Position numbers and translations under genes: made by a program | Part shown: positions 37,741 through 50,133 of the stretch, in pieces | Layout: each line of letters begins with the position of its first letter | Position numbering within the stretch: the first letter of the stretch is position 1 | Source: Lactifluus volemus | Taxonomy: Eukaryota > Basidiomycota > Agaricomycetes > Russulales > Russulaceae | Direction: 5' to 3' | Assembly: GCA_022376515.1 (NCBI GenBank) | Contig: WTXI01000134.1 | Span: forward strand, 35,741 to 99,740 | Length of the DNA stretch: 64,000 nt | The notes under the pieces: model-generated | Told to the model about the DNA's origin: nothing | Seen by the model: only the letters and a program-made list of their open reading frames with translations | Databases searched by the model: none

Positions 37741-39401
37741 GTAAGCCGCGGATAGTGAGGGCATGACTTGTCGTGGCGCCGAGATTTGTGGTGGCTGCTG
37801 TGACAGGGAGATTGCTCGGGTGATAGCATGATGGATGCGCCGGGTGTGGTGAGCCTCCCGGATGAACCAGATAGATAAGACGAGACGGCAACGTCATCGA
37901 GAGGGGGCAAGGCCCGAAGCACGCTATCGGCATGCCCATCAATGAGCCACTCGCCGAACAAATCTTGTGCCCAGCCCATCTCGTGCTTGACCTCCTCCCG
38001 TTCCTCCCGTCTTTCCTTCTCCCCCTCCGGCCTTTCCTTGAGCTTCTCCAAACACTCTTCACGTTTGTTGGCACTCCACTCCATAGGTGGGTTCACCTCG
38101 GGGCCATCCAGAGAAATGTTCACTTCGAAAAGCTGGCGTCCGGTGAGTCCGAGCTAGAGGTTATCCTTTCTGTGCCCAATCCCGTATCCGAGTCGAGCAA
38201 CAGAGCGAGGCGCCTTGCGCATAGCACGCCCGCGGTCAGCTCGGGGGGGTGGGATGTTTTTGGGCCCGGGTAGTCCCATCCGAGGTGTGAAAGGGTCGTT
38301 CGGATATGGTGTCGTTGATTTCTCAAGGGCATCGGGACAGGAAATGCGGAGATGATAGGCAGCAAGGAAGGCATGATAGGCAGCAAGGAAGGCAGAGTGA
38401 GGTTCGAGTCGGAGTGCGGGGAGTACGTTGGTGTGGCCATGGATTTGCTGGGGAGGTTGATCTGTTACATGGGACAAGTAAGGAATCAGCGATTGGGGAG
38501 ATCGTGGGAGGAGTGTCCCTACAGCAGTGCTCGCATATGTCGGGAGGGTCATAATGTATTCCTGAGTGGGGATGCTGCAACGCAACGGAGGGTGCCCTTG
38601 GTTGCTGGAATTGGCAGCACTTGAACGGCGAGTGGAGGTTTGGATGCGGGAGGAATGAGTGCGGGACGATGAACGATGGAGGGTGATATCAAAGAGGACA
38701 GTGTGACAGATGATTCACTGCTATAAATGAAGTCACTGCCTCCGATAGTGGCCGTCCTCCATCGATTGACATCGGAATAAGGAATGCCGGACTTGTTCCT
38801 GGGACTATGCTTGGAATAGGGTACAACAACGCCGTCACATCTAGAAGGATAGGCATACACGTGGGCGTGATGCTGCGCTTCCTTTGGAGAGATGGACTTG
38901 ATCTCTTTTCTCTATTTTGAGAGGGCAAAGGGCTTCTTCGACGAGTATGAGAAGATTTGAATAAGCCAAACTCAAAGACGGGGCTGAAGTCTGGCTTGCT
39001 ACTGTGACTTAGAGATGTTAGGTTAGAAACACTTACCATTCGGTATATTGAGCCCTCTCCAATGTTCCTTGTGAGCCACATGCCCCATCGGGTGATTATT
39101 GGCCCGAAGGAAAAGGCACACGCGTACTTGACGTTGACTGTAGTTTGCTGGAGCAGTTGGATATATGAGCAAGCTCGGACGGGTGCTGCACCGGTACGTA
39201 ATGGCATATATGAGAGGAATGTGGCCAGGAACACCGCAGACCCGATGAAAGCGACATGGTACGGGTATCGGGCAGCGGCGTATGCAGAGGATGTGAGATT
39301 AGCGCTGTGCTCGGCCCCGGCAAAAAACTGTGAGCCGGTCGAAGCCCAAGCCCTTGCATGTCGTGCAACCGGAGGGCGTCAGTTTTAAGATGGACAGGCA
39401 T
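37741..39401 (-). pseudogene. Gene X copy d: minus-strand hypothetical gene, frame-broken
   Basis: Same exon layout as copies b and c. The membrane-like 5' exon is at about 39290-39045 with the GTAAGTG donor intact. The serine-rich exon is at about 38860-38560. In the last exon the frame changes near 38155-38160, and a duplicated 23-bp stretch (GATGATAGGCAGCAAGGAAG repeated at 38351 and 38374) also alters it. Probably inactive. Function unknown. Confidence 0.5.
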
Positions 39402-40005
39402 GTGCTCGAATGGCAGAAGTGGAAGATGTACATTGGTAGATTACTCGTAACAGTTTCCTAACGATCTACATCCGCTGATTCGTTCCTCTGAATGGTGCCC
39501 ATGAATGTGGACTCCAGCCACTGTGATGGAATTGCGCCCTTTCTCGGCGATCACATACAATGACGATGGATTCTTGTGCCTGTTATTTTTCTGTCTCTCG
39601 CTCACAGTGATGGCGGTGCCCTGTGGTGCACACAAGTATCCTCATCCGTGAAAGGTTTGCTTTTGATAGGTGCATTGAGATGAGGACCAGAGAACGAAGC
39701 TGATATAGACAAATTGACCCTCAATTAGAGTATAACATTCTACTGCGATCTTACTCTACCCGCCTCCCACCGTCATATAATGCACCTCAGGCTCTCACCT
39801 CGCATCCGTGGCAGTTGTACCAGTGTGGCGGAGAGCGGTACGTGAGTCCCACTCTCCACCGTTCCTTGTATTTATCCGAGATAAAAGAGGTTTCAAAAGG
39901 GTCCGAGAAAACAAATCTATTGCGAAATGAGGAGTGTACTCTCGGAAAACATCGAATGGTCGGGCATCTGAGGAAGGAAAAAAATGTTGCGTAAGCTTTT
40001 GATGG
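39402..40005. other. Intergenic spacer (conserved array segment)
   Basis: Equivalent to the spacers at 5081, 17501 and 29206. No gene supported. Confidence 0.35.
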
Positions 40006-40881
40006 TTCCTGCAAAGCACGGCGAATATAGCCCGCCAGCCAGACCCCGTGAACCCCTGCCCGCCCCCGTTCTTCTTGCTCAGGCTGCCAACACGACACGC
40101 AAGCCGCGACTGCCACAGCACCTAGCTCGGGGCTCGAGCGCCGTGGCCGTGGCGCAGCTCCTTCTCCACGCTCACGCTCACCCACGCTTCTCCCCGCTAC
40201 CACACTCGTCGATAAGACAACTCGAACGGAAGTACCCTACCTGTATTGGGAAGCAGTGTAAAGTTCAATTTCGAACCTAGCTCGCTCGTCTGGCCATGAC
40301 TGAATGTTCCTCCTTTGCGTGAATCCTCACCTCAGAACTCCTGATGTCTCTCATGCCTCCACTCCTGTAGGCAACGTGGAGACATTCGATCCTTCTCATC
40401 CATCAGTGACTCCGGGAAACTCGATCTTTCTCCCCATAGGCAAGGTTCCGGGCTACTTAGATGCGGCCCTCAAAGCCCTCGCCTTGCACACGGAAGCGCG
40501 CACCTCGTTCATCACGTCCATATCTATTCTCCTCACTTCGAAGACAATGTATCAACGTGGCAAATTCGGTGACTGTTCAGATATTGGCTACCGGATCTGC
40601 TAAAGCACGAGTACGTCGCGCTCCGCTTCCTCCTACAGGAATCTTACGAGCAAGCTGCGCCGATGGCCGTCTCTCCCACGCCTGATGTGGTCACACATGT
40701 GTTTATGCTCTTCCGTGGTGTAGCCTCCGCCGAGGTTGAATTTTGGCAATCGGCGAGCGCACTTACGTCCGCGGTAGATGATCCAATATCCTGGAAGGAG
40801 GTTGTCGGGGTCGACGCAGCGTGTGGGCATGATCTGAGGTTGTTCCGTGTGCTGGAGTGGGGTGGAATTGAGATCGAGTGA
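40006..40881 (+). pseudogene. KPVIYLYP-family remnant e (3' half)
   Basis: Same chimeric layout as remnants a, c and d: a Pro/Ala-rich segment fused to the family's 3' half. An extra C near 40190 shifts the Pro/Ala segment relative to LVDKTTRTEV. The final exon is open from WLPDLLKHEYVALRFLL to TGA at 40879-40881. Confidence 0.55.
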
Positions 40882-41202
40882 GGGCGATGCCATTTGCGGG
40901 GGTGATGATAGATGGGTAATGTATTGATACGCAAGGGCTTTTATTTTTGCTGTCGTCAGTGCCCATGATTCTTGGTAACATGAGACGACACCGACAATGA
41001 CATTTTGTGAATCTGCGCATAAAGTTGGCAGGCCTAGCCCGTTGATGTTGTGTGCTGTTTGTTCTCAGCGCGCTAAAGCGAAACGTGGGGCGTGTGCTAC
41101 AGTATCTCTTATCCATCTCATCTCTCCTACCCTACTCTTCGCTTCCTTCATACCTATATTTCAGTCTTCGAAGGACATTTCAATACCTAACAACATACCC
41201 AG

Positions 41203-44200
41203 ATGATCCGAAATTCGTATGTCAGAGTCTCACACCTTATCGCTCATTGTCCTTACCTGAGCTGAGCAGCCCAGGTCCTCAAAGCTCCAGAGTAGGCTCC
41301 ATCAATCGTGGCCATGTCAGCGAGACCCAACAAATCTCGCTTCCCCTCCAAGTGACCCGTACGTGTCTTTATCATCCCACTCCAATAGATACTACATTTC
41401 TGTTTCGTTAGTCCTAAAAGCGCACAATCTTCCCCGTCTCAAGACCGTACTTGGAAGAAAGAGACGATTCTATGCTACTGTGAACCATGGGGAGAGATCG
41501 TGGCAGACACAAGCTGTGCGGAGCGTGGCTCAACGTGTGGAATGGAACGAGAACGTCGACGCTTTGTGAGTCTTGTCATATTTCTGTTCCTACGGATGGC
41601 TGAGTCTCCTGCAGCACTGTACAACCATCCTCCAGTATCACGATATCACTTTATGTGAAGAAGACTGTGGGGACGGACGTCCTTATTGGAAGGCAGGAGA
41701 TTACCTGTGATCCCCGAAATGGTTCGCATATTCCTTGGAATTCTTAGTGATATTTCTGGCTGAACATGCTACACGAAGAACTTGACGTTGTTCTCGATCA
41801 TGCTGGACATAATACATCGGAGCCAGCCACAGTGTTCCTAACGATCGCGGTGTCAGCAAACACAGGTTCCTCTCTGACTGGGGTAGTGAATACCCCGGAC
41901 CCTACAACGGCGGATCAGGCTAGCCCTGTTGCTACGGGTTCTAGTGTCCTTCCCATTAAGAGGGAAATTACTGGGCTGCCAACAGCAGGAGGCCCGACGG
42001 TGGAGTCACGTGACACAATCCGTCATGCTCAGGAAGCTCTTGACAACATTGACACGGTGAAGACGTGGAAAAATGCTGTGAATGCTGTGAAATGGGTAAT
42101 GGGCGCTGTCAGTAAAATTGCAGAAGTATGCCCAGCATCGTTTTTGTTAATCCGTCCTGAGCTAACTTCCGCTGCTCAGCTGAACCCTTATGCAACACTA
42201 GCATGGAACATGCTCTCAAAGATCCCCGAGGTGCGTCTCCTTATCTTGTCCCAGGACGACATCTCACTCTTTCTTATTCACCTTGCCCCCAGGTTTTGCT
42301 ACAGCAAGTTCAGCGTGACGATAACATCCAAACACTACTTGAGGCGATAGTCGATGCGTTTGAATTCGCGGAAGAGGCCGACCCGTTACGAGACATCAGG
42401 CCAGAGTCTAGGCAAGCAAAGATCCTAGAGGACATGCTGAGATGTGTCACCGAATGTGCCGAATTTATCACATCGTATGCGGAGGACGTTAATGTTGGTA
42501 CGTCGTCTTGGTCTCTCTTGTTGGTCATTATAAACATGTGATTACAGGAAGACGGGTTTTGAAGAATATCGTCGGCCCAGTTGATGATAAAATCGAACAG
42601 CACCGCTCGAACCTCGTCCGACTGCGAGAAAGTTTCCTCGCTCATGCTATTGTCATCGCCGAGGTCACTGGGATAGAGGCTGGTGCGTAGTTATGACAGT
42701 CACACGATCGTTGGTGGTCGATCTCACATGGGGAACACAGAGCTGGACGCCAAAATCAGAGAATTGCCTTATAAAGGAGGCTGGCGATTCGGAGATGAGA
42801 AGCGATGTATTCCAGGCACACGCGAAGACTTCCTGGACCATATTGTCAAGTGGATCGAGAATCCGGAATCAAATCGTGGGCTCGTCCTCTTTGGCCAGGC
42901 TGGCACGGGAAAGTCATCGATTGCATATGAAATTGCACATCGTTTCGATGACAAATATCTCGGCTGTTACTTTGCCTTTCTCAGGAAAGAGCAGTCGAGA
43001 GACGAGGCTTATCAGCTGTTCACGACAATTGCCCGGGATCTCTCCGATCGTAACCTTGCGTTCAAGCACGCCCTCGGGAGGCTAGTCAAGGATAAATCTT
43101 CCCTTCGCAATACCCGAAATTATCGTACACTTTTCGAATCTCTCCTCGTTGAACCGCTGAAGGACCTGTCGCTCCCTGCACCGGTTCTTATCGTCATCGA
43201 CGCATTGGATGAGAGCGGAGATGCAGTCGGACAAACTGGATTACACACCTTTCTCGCCGAACACCTTGCCGACCTCCCACACGAGTTCCGCATACTCATC
43301 ACGTCAAGGTTGGAGGGTGGTATCGAACCTGCATTCACAGGAGCATCGTCTGTCGACACGCTCTACATGGATGACAGTGAACTGGCTTCCAAGACGGAGC
43401 AAGATATTCTATTGTATCTTCAGAAGAATCTGCCTCGGGACGTGTTCAAGGAGCATGGTGCTGAACTAGCAAAGGCATCAGAGGGCCTGTTCCAGTGGGC
43501 AGCTGCTGCATCCGGGTTCATAAATGGCCCTCCTGCTAGTTTTGGGTTCAGCAAGAGAAAGTGTGTTCAGCGCCTGTTAGGACACTCTCGAGATCACAGT
43601 GGAGAAGATCCGTTGGACAAATTATACAAAGAAATTCTCGAGGGGTACTTCGAACCTCAAGAAGCTCAAATTCTATTTCGTTCCGTCATGGGACAGCTTT
43701 TCGCTGCAGTCGAGCCGCTCTCGATAGATTCCTTAATCGCCTTGCGTCGGCATGCCCCCATCGATGACGCCGAGGATTCTGATCCTGTCCTTGAAATGCT
43801 CCGTCACCTCGGCTCACTGCTGAGTCACGTGACTTCATCCGATCACACGCGTCCCATCGTTCCTCTCCACACATCATTCCGTGACTTTCTGACGAGCAGG
43901 AAGAATAACATGTTTTATGTGGACCTTGACGATGCGCATCGTGAATTGGCACATTCCTGCGTTAGCTTGATGCTGGTCAAGCTCAAGTTTAACATTTGCG
44001 AACTCGAGTCATCATACCTTGCGAACAGCGATGTCGTAGACCTTAACTCTCGAGTTTCCAAAAACATTCCACCTGCTCTATCGTATGCCTGCATTTTCTG
44101 GGACAATCACTTGAAACATGTTGATTTCGAGCAAGACCTGTTCGCGAAATTTGGATCCCTGTTCGAGACAAAGTTTCTGTTTTGGCTTGAAGTGCTTAGC

Positions 44201-46671
44201 ATCAAGTGCAAAGTGAATGCTGCTCTTCCAGCATTGTCGTCACTGACGACATGGCTACGGTCTGGCAAGAGTAAGGTATGTACATGTTCTACTTGAATAT
44301 GACATATATTGACGACCGCATAATGATTCAATTACAACAGCCGTCTGAAACTGCGGAAAAATTGGTGGCAATTGTGAATGATGGGTCCTCATTTGTGCGG
44401 TACTTTGGGATGCCTATTGCAAGGAGCGCACCGCATATCTATATTTCTGCCCTACCATTCTCTCCGTCCTCTTCCCACATCGCCAAGCATTACCTTCATC
44501 TATTCTCTCGTACGCTGTGCTTGGAACGCGGGCAGTTGTCTCATTGGCCCGCGTTGGAAATGACGATTCAGGCACATGAAGAACCAATCGAGTCCGTTGC
44601 GTTCTCACCAGATGGGCAGCGCATTGCCTCAGGCTCACGTGATTGCACTATTCGGGTGTTGGATTCCACAACCGGGGAGCTTGTAGCAGGCCCGTTTACT
44701 GGACACACTGGCACTGTCGAGTCGGTTGCATTCTCTCCTGGCGGGCGGCACATCGCATCGGGCTCGAGGGATGGTACGATTCGGGTGTGGGATGCTGCAA
44801 CAGGCGAGATCTTCGCAGGCCCGTTTACTAGTCACACCGGCATGGTCCATTCTGTGGCATATTCGCCGGATGGGGAGCGCATCGCCTCGGCCTTGGGAGG
44901 TGGCACCATTTGGGTATGGGATGTTGCAAAAGGAGCCGTCGTTGCAGGGCCGTTTACTGGACACACTACATGGGTTGGTTGTGTTGCATTCTCGCCGGAC
45001 GGGAAGCGCATCGTCTCGGCCTCGGGAGATCGCACGATTCGGGTGTGGGATGCCGCCACAGGAGAGGTTGTTGCGGGCCCGTTCACTAGACACACTGATA
45101 AAGTCTATGTGGTTTCGTTCTCACCAAACGGGCAGGTCATCGCCTCGGCCTCGACAGATTGCATGATTCACGTATCGGACGCTGCAACAGGAGAAGTCAT
45201 AGTAGGACCATTTATTGGACACACCGATCACGTCTACTCTGTTGCTTTCTCACCAGATGGGCAGCTCATTGCCTCGGCTTCATTCGATTATACGATTCGC
45301 GTGTGGGATTCCTCGACAGGAAGCGTTGTAGCAGGACCGTTTATTGGACACACCGATTTTGTCCTTTCCGTTACATTCTCTCCCGACGGGCAACGCGTCA
45401 CATCGGCCTCGTGCGATCGCACGGTTCGTGTGTGGGGCATCACAGCAGACATCGTAGTCGACCCGCTTCCTGGTCACACCAATTGGGTCTATGCTGTTGC
45501 ATTCTCACCGGATAGCCGGCGCGTTGCCTCAGGCTCATACGATCATACAATTTGCGTGTGGGATACCACAACTGGGCAAGTCGCGTCGGGCCCATTTGCT
45601 GGACACACCGGTCGGGTTTATTCTGTTGGATTCTCACCAGATGGGCAGCGAATTGCCTCAGCCTCGGCGGATCGCACGATTCGTGTGTGGGATGCCGTAA
45701 CAGGAGAGATGGTAGTAGGCCCGTTTACTGGACACACCGATAAGATCAATTTTGTTGCATTCTCGCCAGACGGGCGGCGTATTGCCTCAGCTTCGCATGA
45801 CCGCACCATTCACATCTGGGATGCCGCCACAGGAGTGGTCGTTGTGGGCCCATTTTCTGGACACACCAATCGAGTTTTTTCCGTTGCATTCTCGCCGGAC
45901 GGGAAGCGTATCGTATCGGCGTCTGCAGATCGCACGATTCGTGTGTGGGATGCTGAAAAAGGAGAGGCTATAGGAGACCCATTTACTGGACACACTGAGC
46001 TGGTCAGATCTGTTGCATTTTCTCCAGATGGGAAGCACATCGCTTCGGCCTCGAGAGATTGCACGATTCGCGTATGGGACGCTGCAACAGGAGAGGCCAT
46101 AGCACCATTCACTGGACATACAGATGAGGTCCTCTCTGTTGCTTTCTCACCCGATGGGCAACATATCATCTCAGCCTCAAGCGATTGCACGATGCGCATG
46201 TGGAATTCCGCGACAGGAGAGGCCATAGCATGCCCATTTACAGGACACAGGGTTCGGGTGTTTTGTGCTGCATTCTCACCAGACGGGCGGTGGATTGCCT
46301 CTGCCTCAGAAGATAACACGATTCGCCTATGGGATGCTCCAACAGTAGCAAACACGCTTCCTGGATACACCGAATCGGTCGACTCTGTTGTAGTCTCGTC
46401 GGACATTACGGGCCGGGCCTCACACGATCACACGGTTTGTGCCAAAACAGAAAATATCGGGAAGGACGACATTATGAACAAATTTCTAATTAATAGTGAT
46501 GGGTGGATGTGTGGGGAAAAGGGAGAACTTCTTCTGTGGATTCCCCAGATTCACCGACCATATTTTCATAGGTCCAACACTGTCTGGATAGCAGGCAGAT
46601 ACGAAACTTGGCTTGAACTGCAAAATTTTGTACATGGATCAGATTGGGCTACAGTACATCACGATGTCTAA
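41203..46671 (+). CDS. NLR copy 5: C2-NACHT-WD40 STAND receptor, 1674 aa
   Basis: Exons: 41203-41216, 41267-41358, 41412-41565, 41615-41721, 41779-42230, 42293-42497, 42548-42682, 42741-44275 and 44341-46671 (5025 nt, open). Intron 5 is the 62-nt type shared with copy 3. The acceptor of intron 7 (AACACAG) is the only one possible here and therefore fixed this boundary in all copies. Walker A GQAGTGKS is at 438-445 and Walker B LIVIDALDE at 537-545. Fourteen WD40 repeats follow. In repeat 1 the WD dipeptide is LD (IRVLDS), in repeat 5 it is SD (IHVSDA), and repeat 14 reads GHRVRV instead of GHTGRV. The 3' end matches copy 1. The frame is intact. Confidence 0.86.
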
Positions 46672-48002
46672 ATAGCGTCGGTTGCAGTTACGTTTTTTAT
46701 TTCAAAATCCATGTACTCACGAGACTGTACCTGTTACCATTACTATGATCTAGTGGCTGGCCTGTTTATATATCACTCTCTGTGTGATTGTCTGAGGCGC
46801 TCTCAGACTTGCTCGCGCTGGCCCACCTTTTACCATGAACTACACCTCTGCCGCCTACCCTGGAGCTTCGTCTTAGATGACGCTGACGACCATTCCAGGT
46901 ACATAGCTCCGAGAATTTGTAGGAGGATGAGTGTACTCGTGAGCAAGTGGAGTAGCATCATGTACGCGAAGATGAGCACCTGGTGCTAGGTTGTTTGCGT
47001 GGCTTGTACGCAGCCAGGAACATGAGATACGCGTCATTCTTCTCGAGCATGTGAAGCCGCTGCGAGCCTTCGACACAATAAGTCATTCTTCCTCCTGTTG
47101 GGCCACGAAAGAGATAGAGCACCTCGATTTCCTCGGCATCGCCGTCACGTCGGCGCTTGTTGGGGTGTACTTCAAGTTCGACTGCAGGGCCAGACGGAGT
47201 GCGTCATCGTAACGAGTCCATCATAAACCGGCTCTGGAATATTCAGAGAATTCTGATTGTAGTTCCGTAACATAATTTGTCTTCCCTTTTTGGGGTGGGA
47301 CCTTAGTTTCCGTCATCAGTGATCGCGTGAGCAGAGATTTTGATCCAGTCAACTGGCAGCTGCGTCTTAAACACCTTATATAAAAAGGCCACCTAACATA
47401 ACGCCCTCTCGTGGGGACATGAACTGCAGGTAATGACTCATGAACGAGACGACAATGATTGGCATGGCAGCCAACTATGATTGAATGTATTGAATTCCAG
47501 AACTGAGCGGTGAGTTGTGAAGGTGGGAAATCGGTAAAAGAGACATTTTTTCATGGCCTGACTCGGACAGGGCACGGCCGAAATCTCCGCCCTTCCCCAA
47601 ACGAGAAACTTCTGCTGAGGTATTATGACAATACATACAAATAAACCCTGCCTGAACTACTTGGCCCGGCAACCCCCGAAGCTACACAGAGGAAATAACA
47701 CGCATATAGTGGAATCACGAGTACAGCCCAGGGCAGCGCACCTGGGAAGGCTGAGCTGCTGTTACTGTCACCACAAAAAGCCAGTAAGTTGGGAGATCGT
47801 CACTCCGTCGAGGCCGGCGAGGCCAAAATCGGGAACGATGAGCTGGGGAAAGGAGCTAGATATATAACCGAGTCGCTGGTTGCCACTGTGACATACAGGT
47901 GTTGGTGGTTAGCCCGACGCAAGGGATGCATCCGAGTCTGATTTAAGAGCGCCCTCTCATTTCTCCACCATCGAGCACGTGATTGAGCTTGTGATCGTGT
48001 AC
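46672..48002. other. 3' flank of NLR copy 5 and end of the array
   Basis: This closely matches 12310-14165 after copy 2, with an empty site for the solo LTR of unit 1 at about 47205. Similarity ends abruptly at GTGATCGTGTACT (about 48002). After copy 2 the sequence at that point continues into the KPVIYLYP gene. No gene is supported here. Confidence 0.6.
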
Positions 48003-48579
48003 TTAGTGTTGCCGCGGTCCGGTCCGGTGCTGCTCGAGACTCGAGTTGACACCGGTGCAACACTGCAACTCTCGAGTTACCACATCACGGGACTTCGATA
48101 TCTAGCCAATGAGGACTCATGGTTGTTTAATTCACACGTTTGTGTGCTTTGCAGCAAAATATGGTGTTTGTCATATTGTGGTTGTGGGTGCATTATCTAC
48201 TGGAAAAATGTCCTCTATGTACTACTCGAATAATGCTTGTGCTACTACCCAAGCACCCACAAATTGGGGCCACCAAGTTGCATGGAGGGAGGGCTGAGGT
48301 GAGAGCCTGAACCCACTCATTGGTACGCTTCCACACCCATGAAATCGTCCTCATCTCCAAAGCAAAGGAGCACACGGGCCCTAGGGTCACGCACAAGATC
48401 CTCGAGCGTGTGTTGGTAAGTCCGCGTGCGGAATGCGGTGAGAAGCCGCATGGGCCAAGTGGGTATGATATCAGGACGTGTGTTGTGCGCAGTGGCACAG
48501 GCAGCACTGGGTGCAGTGACGCAGTGAGCGCGCCATTCGAGTACCCCTACCAATAAAAAACTTGGTTTTAAGCATTTGT
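48003..48579. other. Unassigned unique sequence at the array boundary
   Basis: About 580 bp with no repeat partner in the window and no open frame with recognisable similarity. I see nothing supported here. Confidence 0.35.
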
Positions 48580-48587
48580 CTTGTTGA

Positions 48588-50095
48588 TAGACTGTCCGGG
48601 GGCCGGTCCGGGCCACGGCCCCCCCCATTTTGCCCGGCCCTGACCCTGGCCCTCAGGGCCGGTCCGCCCTGCAGTTGGCCCTGGCCCTTAAAGGGCCAGC
48701 ATTGGCTGGCCCTGGCCCGACCCGGGGCCGGCCCGGGGCCGACCCGGCCCCACCCCTTAAAAAAACTATTTAGTTAATTAATTGGTTCTGGTAAAACTTT
48801 CTCACACTTGATCACATAATCAACTCACAGGCTCCCTTCTGATAATTGCACAACCCGGGATTCGAACTCTCAACCACTGCACACAAAAATTGGAGCTGAT
48901 GACATCTTTACCATTACACCATCCAAGCTCAATATATTTTTCCTCCATAGCTTCTCTTAAACTGTTGACTTGCCTCAGATTTACTTTTTCAACATGTTGA
49001 ACTCTCGCGCTTGCCTTGTGATCCACTCCCTCGCCCCGAGTCGCTGTGCCCGTGCCCACTCTCGTTTTCCGCCATTACCTCTGTCTTCGCCCTCCCTTCT
49101 CTCGCGCCTTCTCTGTCGCCGCCATCGCCCCGTCTCACGCCTCGCATCCTCGGACTCTTCTGTCGCCCCGCCCTCTGGTGCCGCCGCCTTCTCTTGGTGC
49201 CATCATCGCGACACCTCCTCGTCGCCGCTACCACTGCCGTAGCCTGTTAGCTTGGTCCATTGGTGTGTCATGTTCTTTTTTTTGACTTTTCACAACTAAT
49301 CTTTCTTTAATTTCTTATTTCCTTTTCCCCTCCTGCATCTCCTTCGAGGGATGTCCCTGCACCCACCCGTAGACAGTCTATTGGCGTCACGGTCGCTCGG
49401 GCGTCGCTGTTGCGACCGTCCGAGCCCCTGACGCCAGTGACTCGTGCTATGGCGTGCGCGGGTCCCCTCCACTCTGTGCCGCACCTGCCATCTCCCCCTT
49501 CGCCCGCCGCCATTCCCAACGTGGGAGTTGCTGTCCCAACGCAGTGTGCCGCCCCCCTCGCCGCCGCCGTTCCCAACGCGGCCGTTGCTGTCCCGACGCA
49601 GCGGTTGCTGTCCCGCCGCCGCCGTTCCAGACGCGACCGTTGCGGCCCACTGTCCTGATGGTGCCGCCCCTACCATCTCACCCCTCGCCGCGGCCGTTCC
49701 CAACGGCCGTTGCTGCCCGACGCAGCGGTTGCTGTCCCGCCGCCGCAGTTCCAGATGCGACCGTTGCGGCCCACACAGCGGTTGCTGTCCCGATGCCGCC
49801 GCCGCCGCCCCGATTCCGCCGTCGCAGTCCTTGCACTGTTCCCGACACCACCCACACCACTGTTCTGCACGCCCGCAGCAAGCCCCCCTCCCCGCCGCCA
49901 CACCGCCCTGTTTAGGGTAGCCAGGGCAGGGCCGGCCCTAGGGCCGACCCTAAGGGCCGGTCGCAAAACTCTCCGGCCCTGGCCCTGGAAATAAGGGCAG
50001 GGCCACCCTGGTGCTGGCCCGGCCCCTCAAGGGCCAGCAAATTGCTGGCCCGGCCCTAGGGCCAACGAGGGCCGGCCCGGCCCCCGGACAGTCTA
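48588..50095 (-). mobile_element. Non-autonomous hAT-type DNA transposon I (1508 bp), TSD CTTGTTGA
   Basis: Ends are TAGACTGTCCGGGGGCCGG and its inverted complement, each followed inwards by GGCC-rich subterminal repeats. The flanks are CTTGTTGA at 48580-48587 and 50096-50103, a perfect 8-bp target duplication typical of the hAT superfamily. The interior has no transposase. It holds a tRNA-like sequence, an A/T-rich tract and GC-rich repeats; the long open frames there are composition artefacts. It is the inverted counterpart of 53581-55084. The strand is given relative to the tRNA-like sequence. Confidence 0.88.
48849..48930 (-). other. tRNA-like sequence inside hAT element I (A and B boxes)
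   Basis: On the minus strand it reads GGATGGTGTAATGGTAAAGA (A-box-like), then after about 40 nt GAGTTCGAATCCCGGG (B-box-like). Spacing is tRNA-like, but I could not fold a complete acceptor stem, so it is not called as a functional tRNA. It may be a tRNA-derived SINE carried by the transposon, or a pol III promoter. Confidence 0.5.
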
Positions 50096-50133
50096 CTTGT
50101 TGACAGGGGGAAAGGGATGAGAAAGAGAGGGGA

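Noticed and set aside
49296..49920. Long open frames on both strands in the GC-rich hAT interior
   Set aside because: They are Ala/Pro/Arg-rich by composition, overlap on opposite strands and lie between transposon ends; no transposase motif is present.
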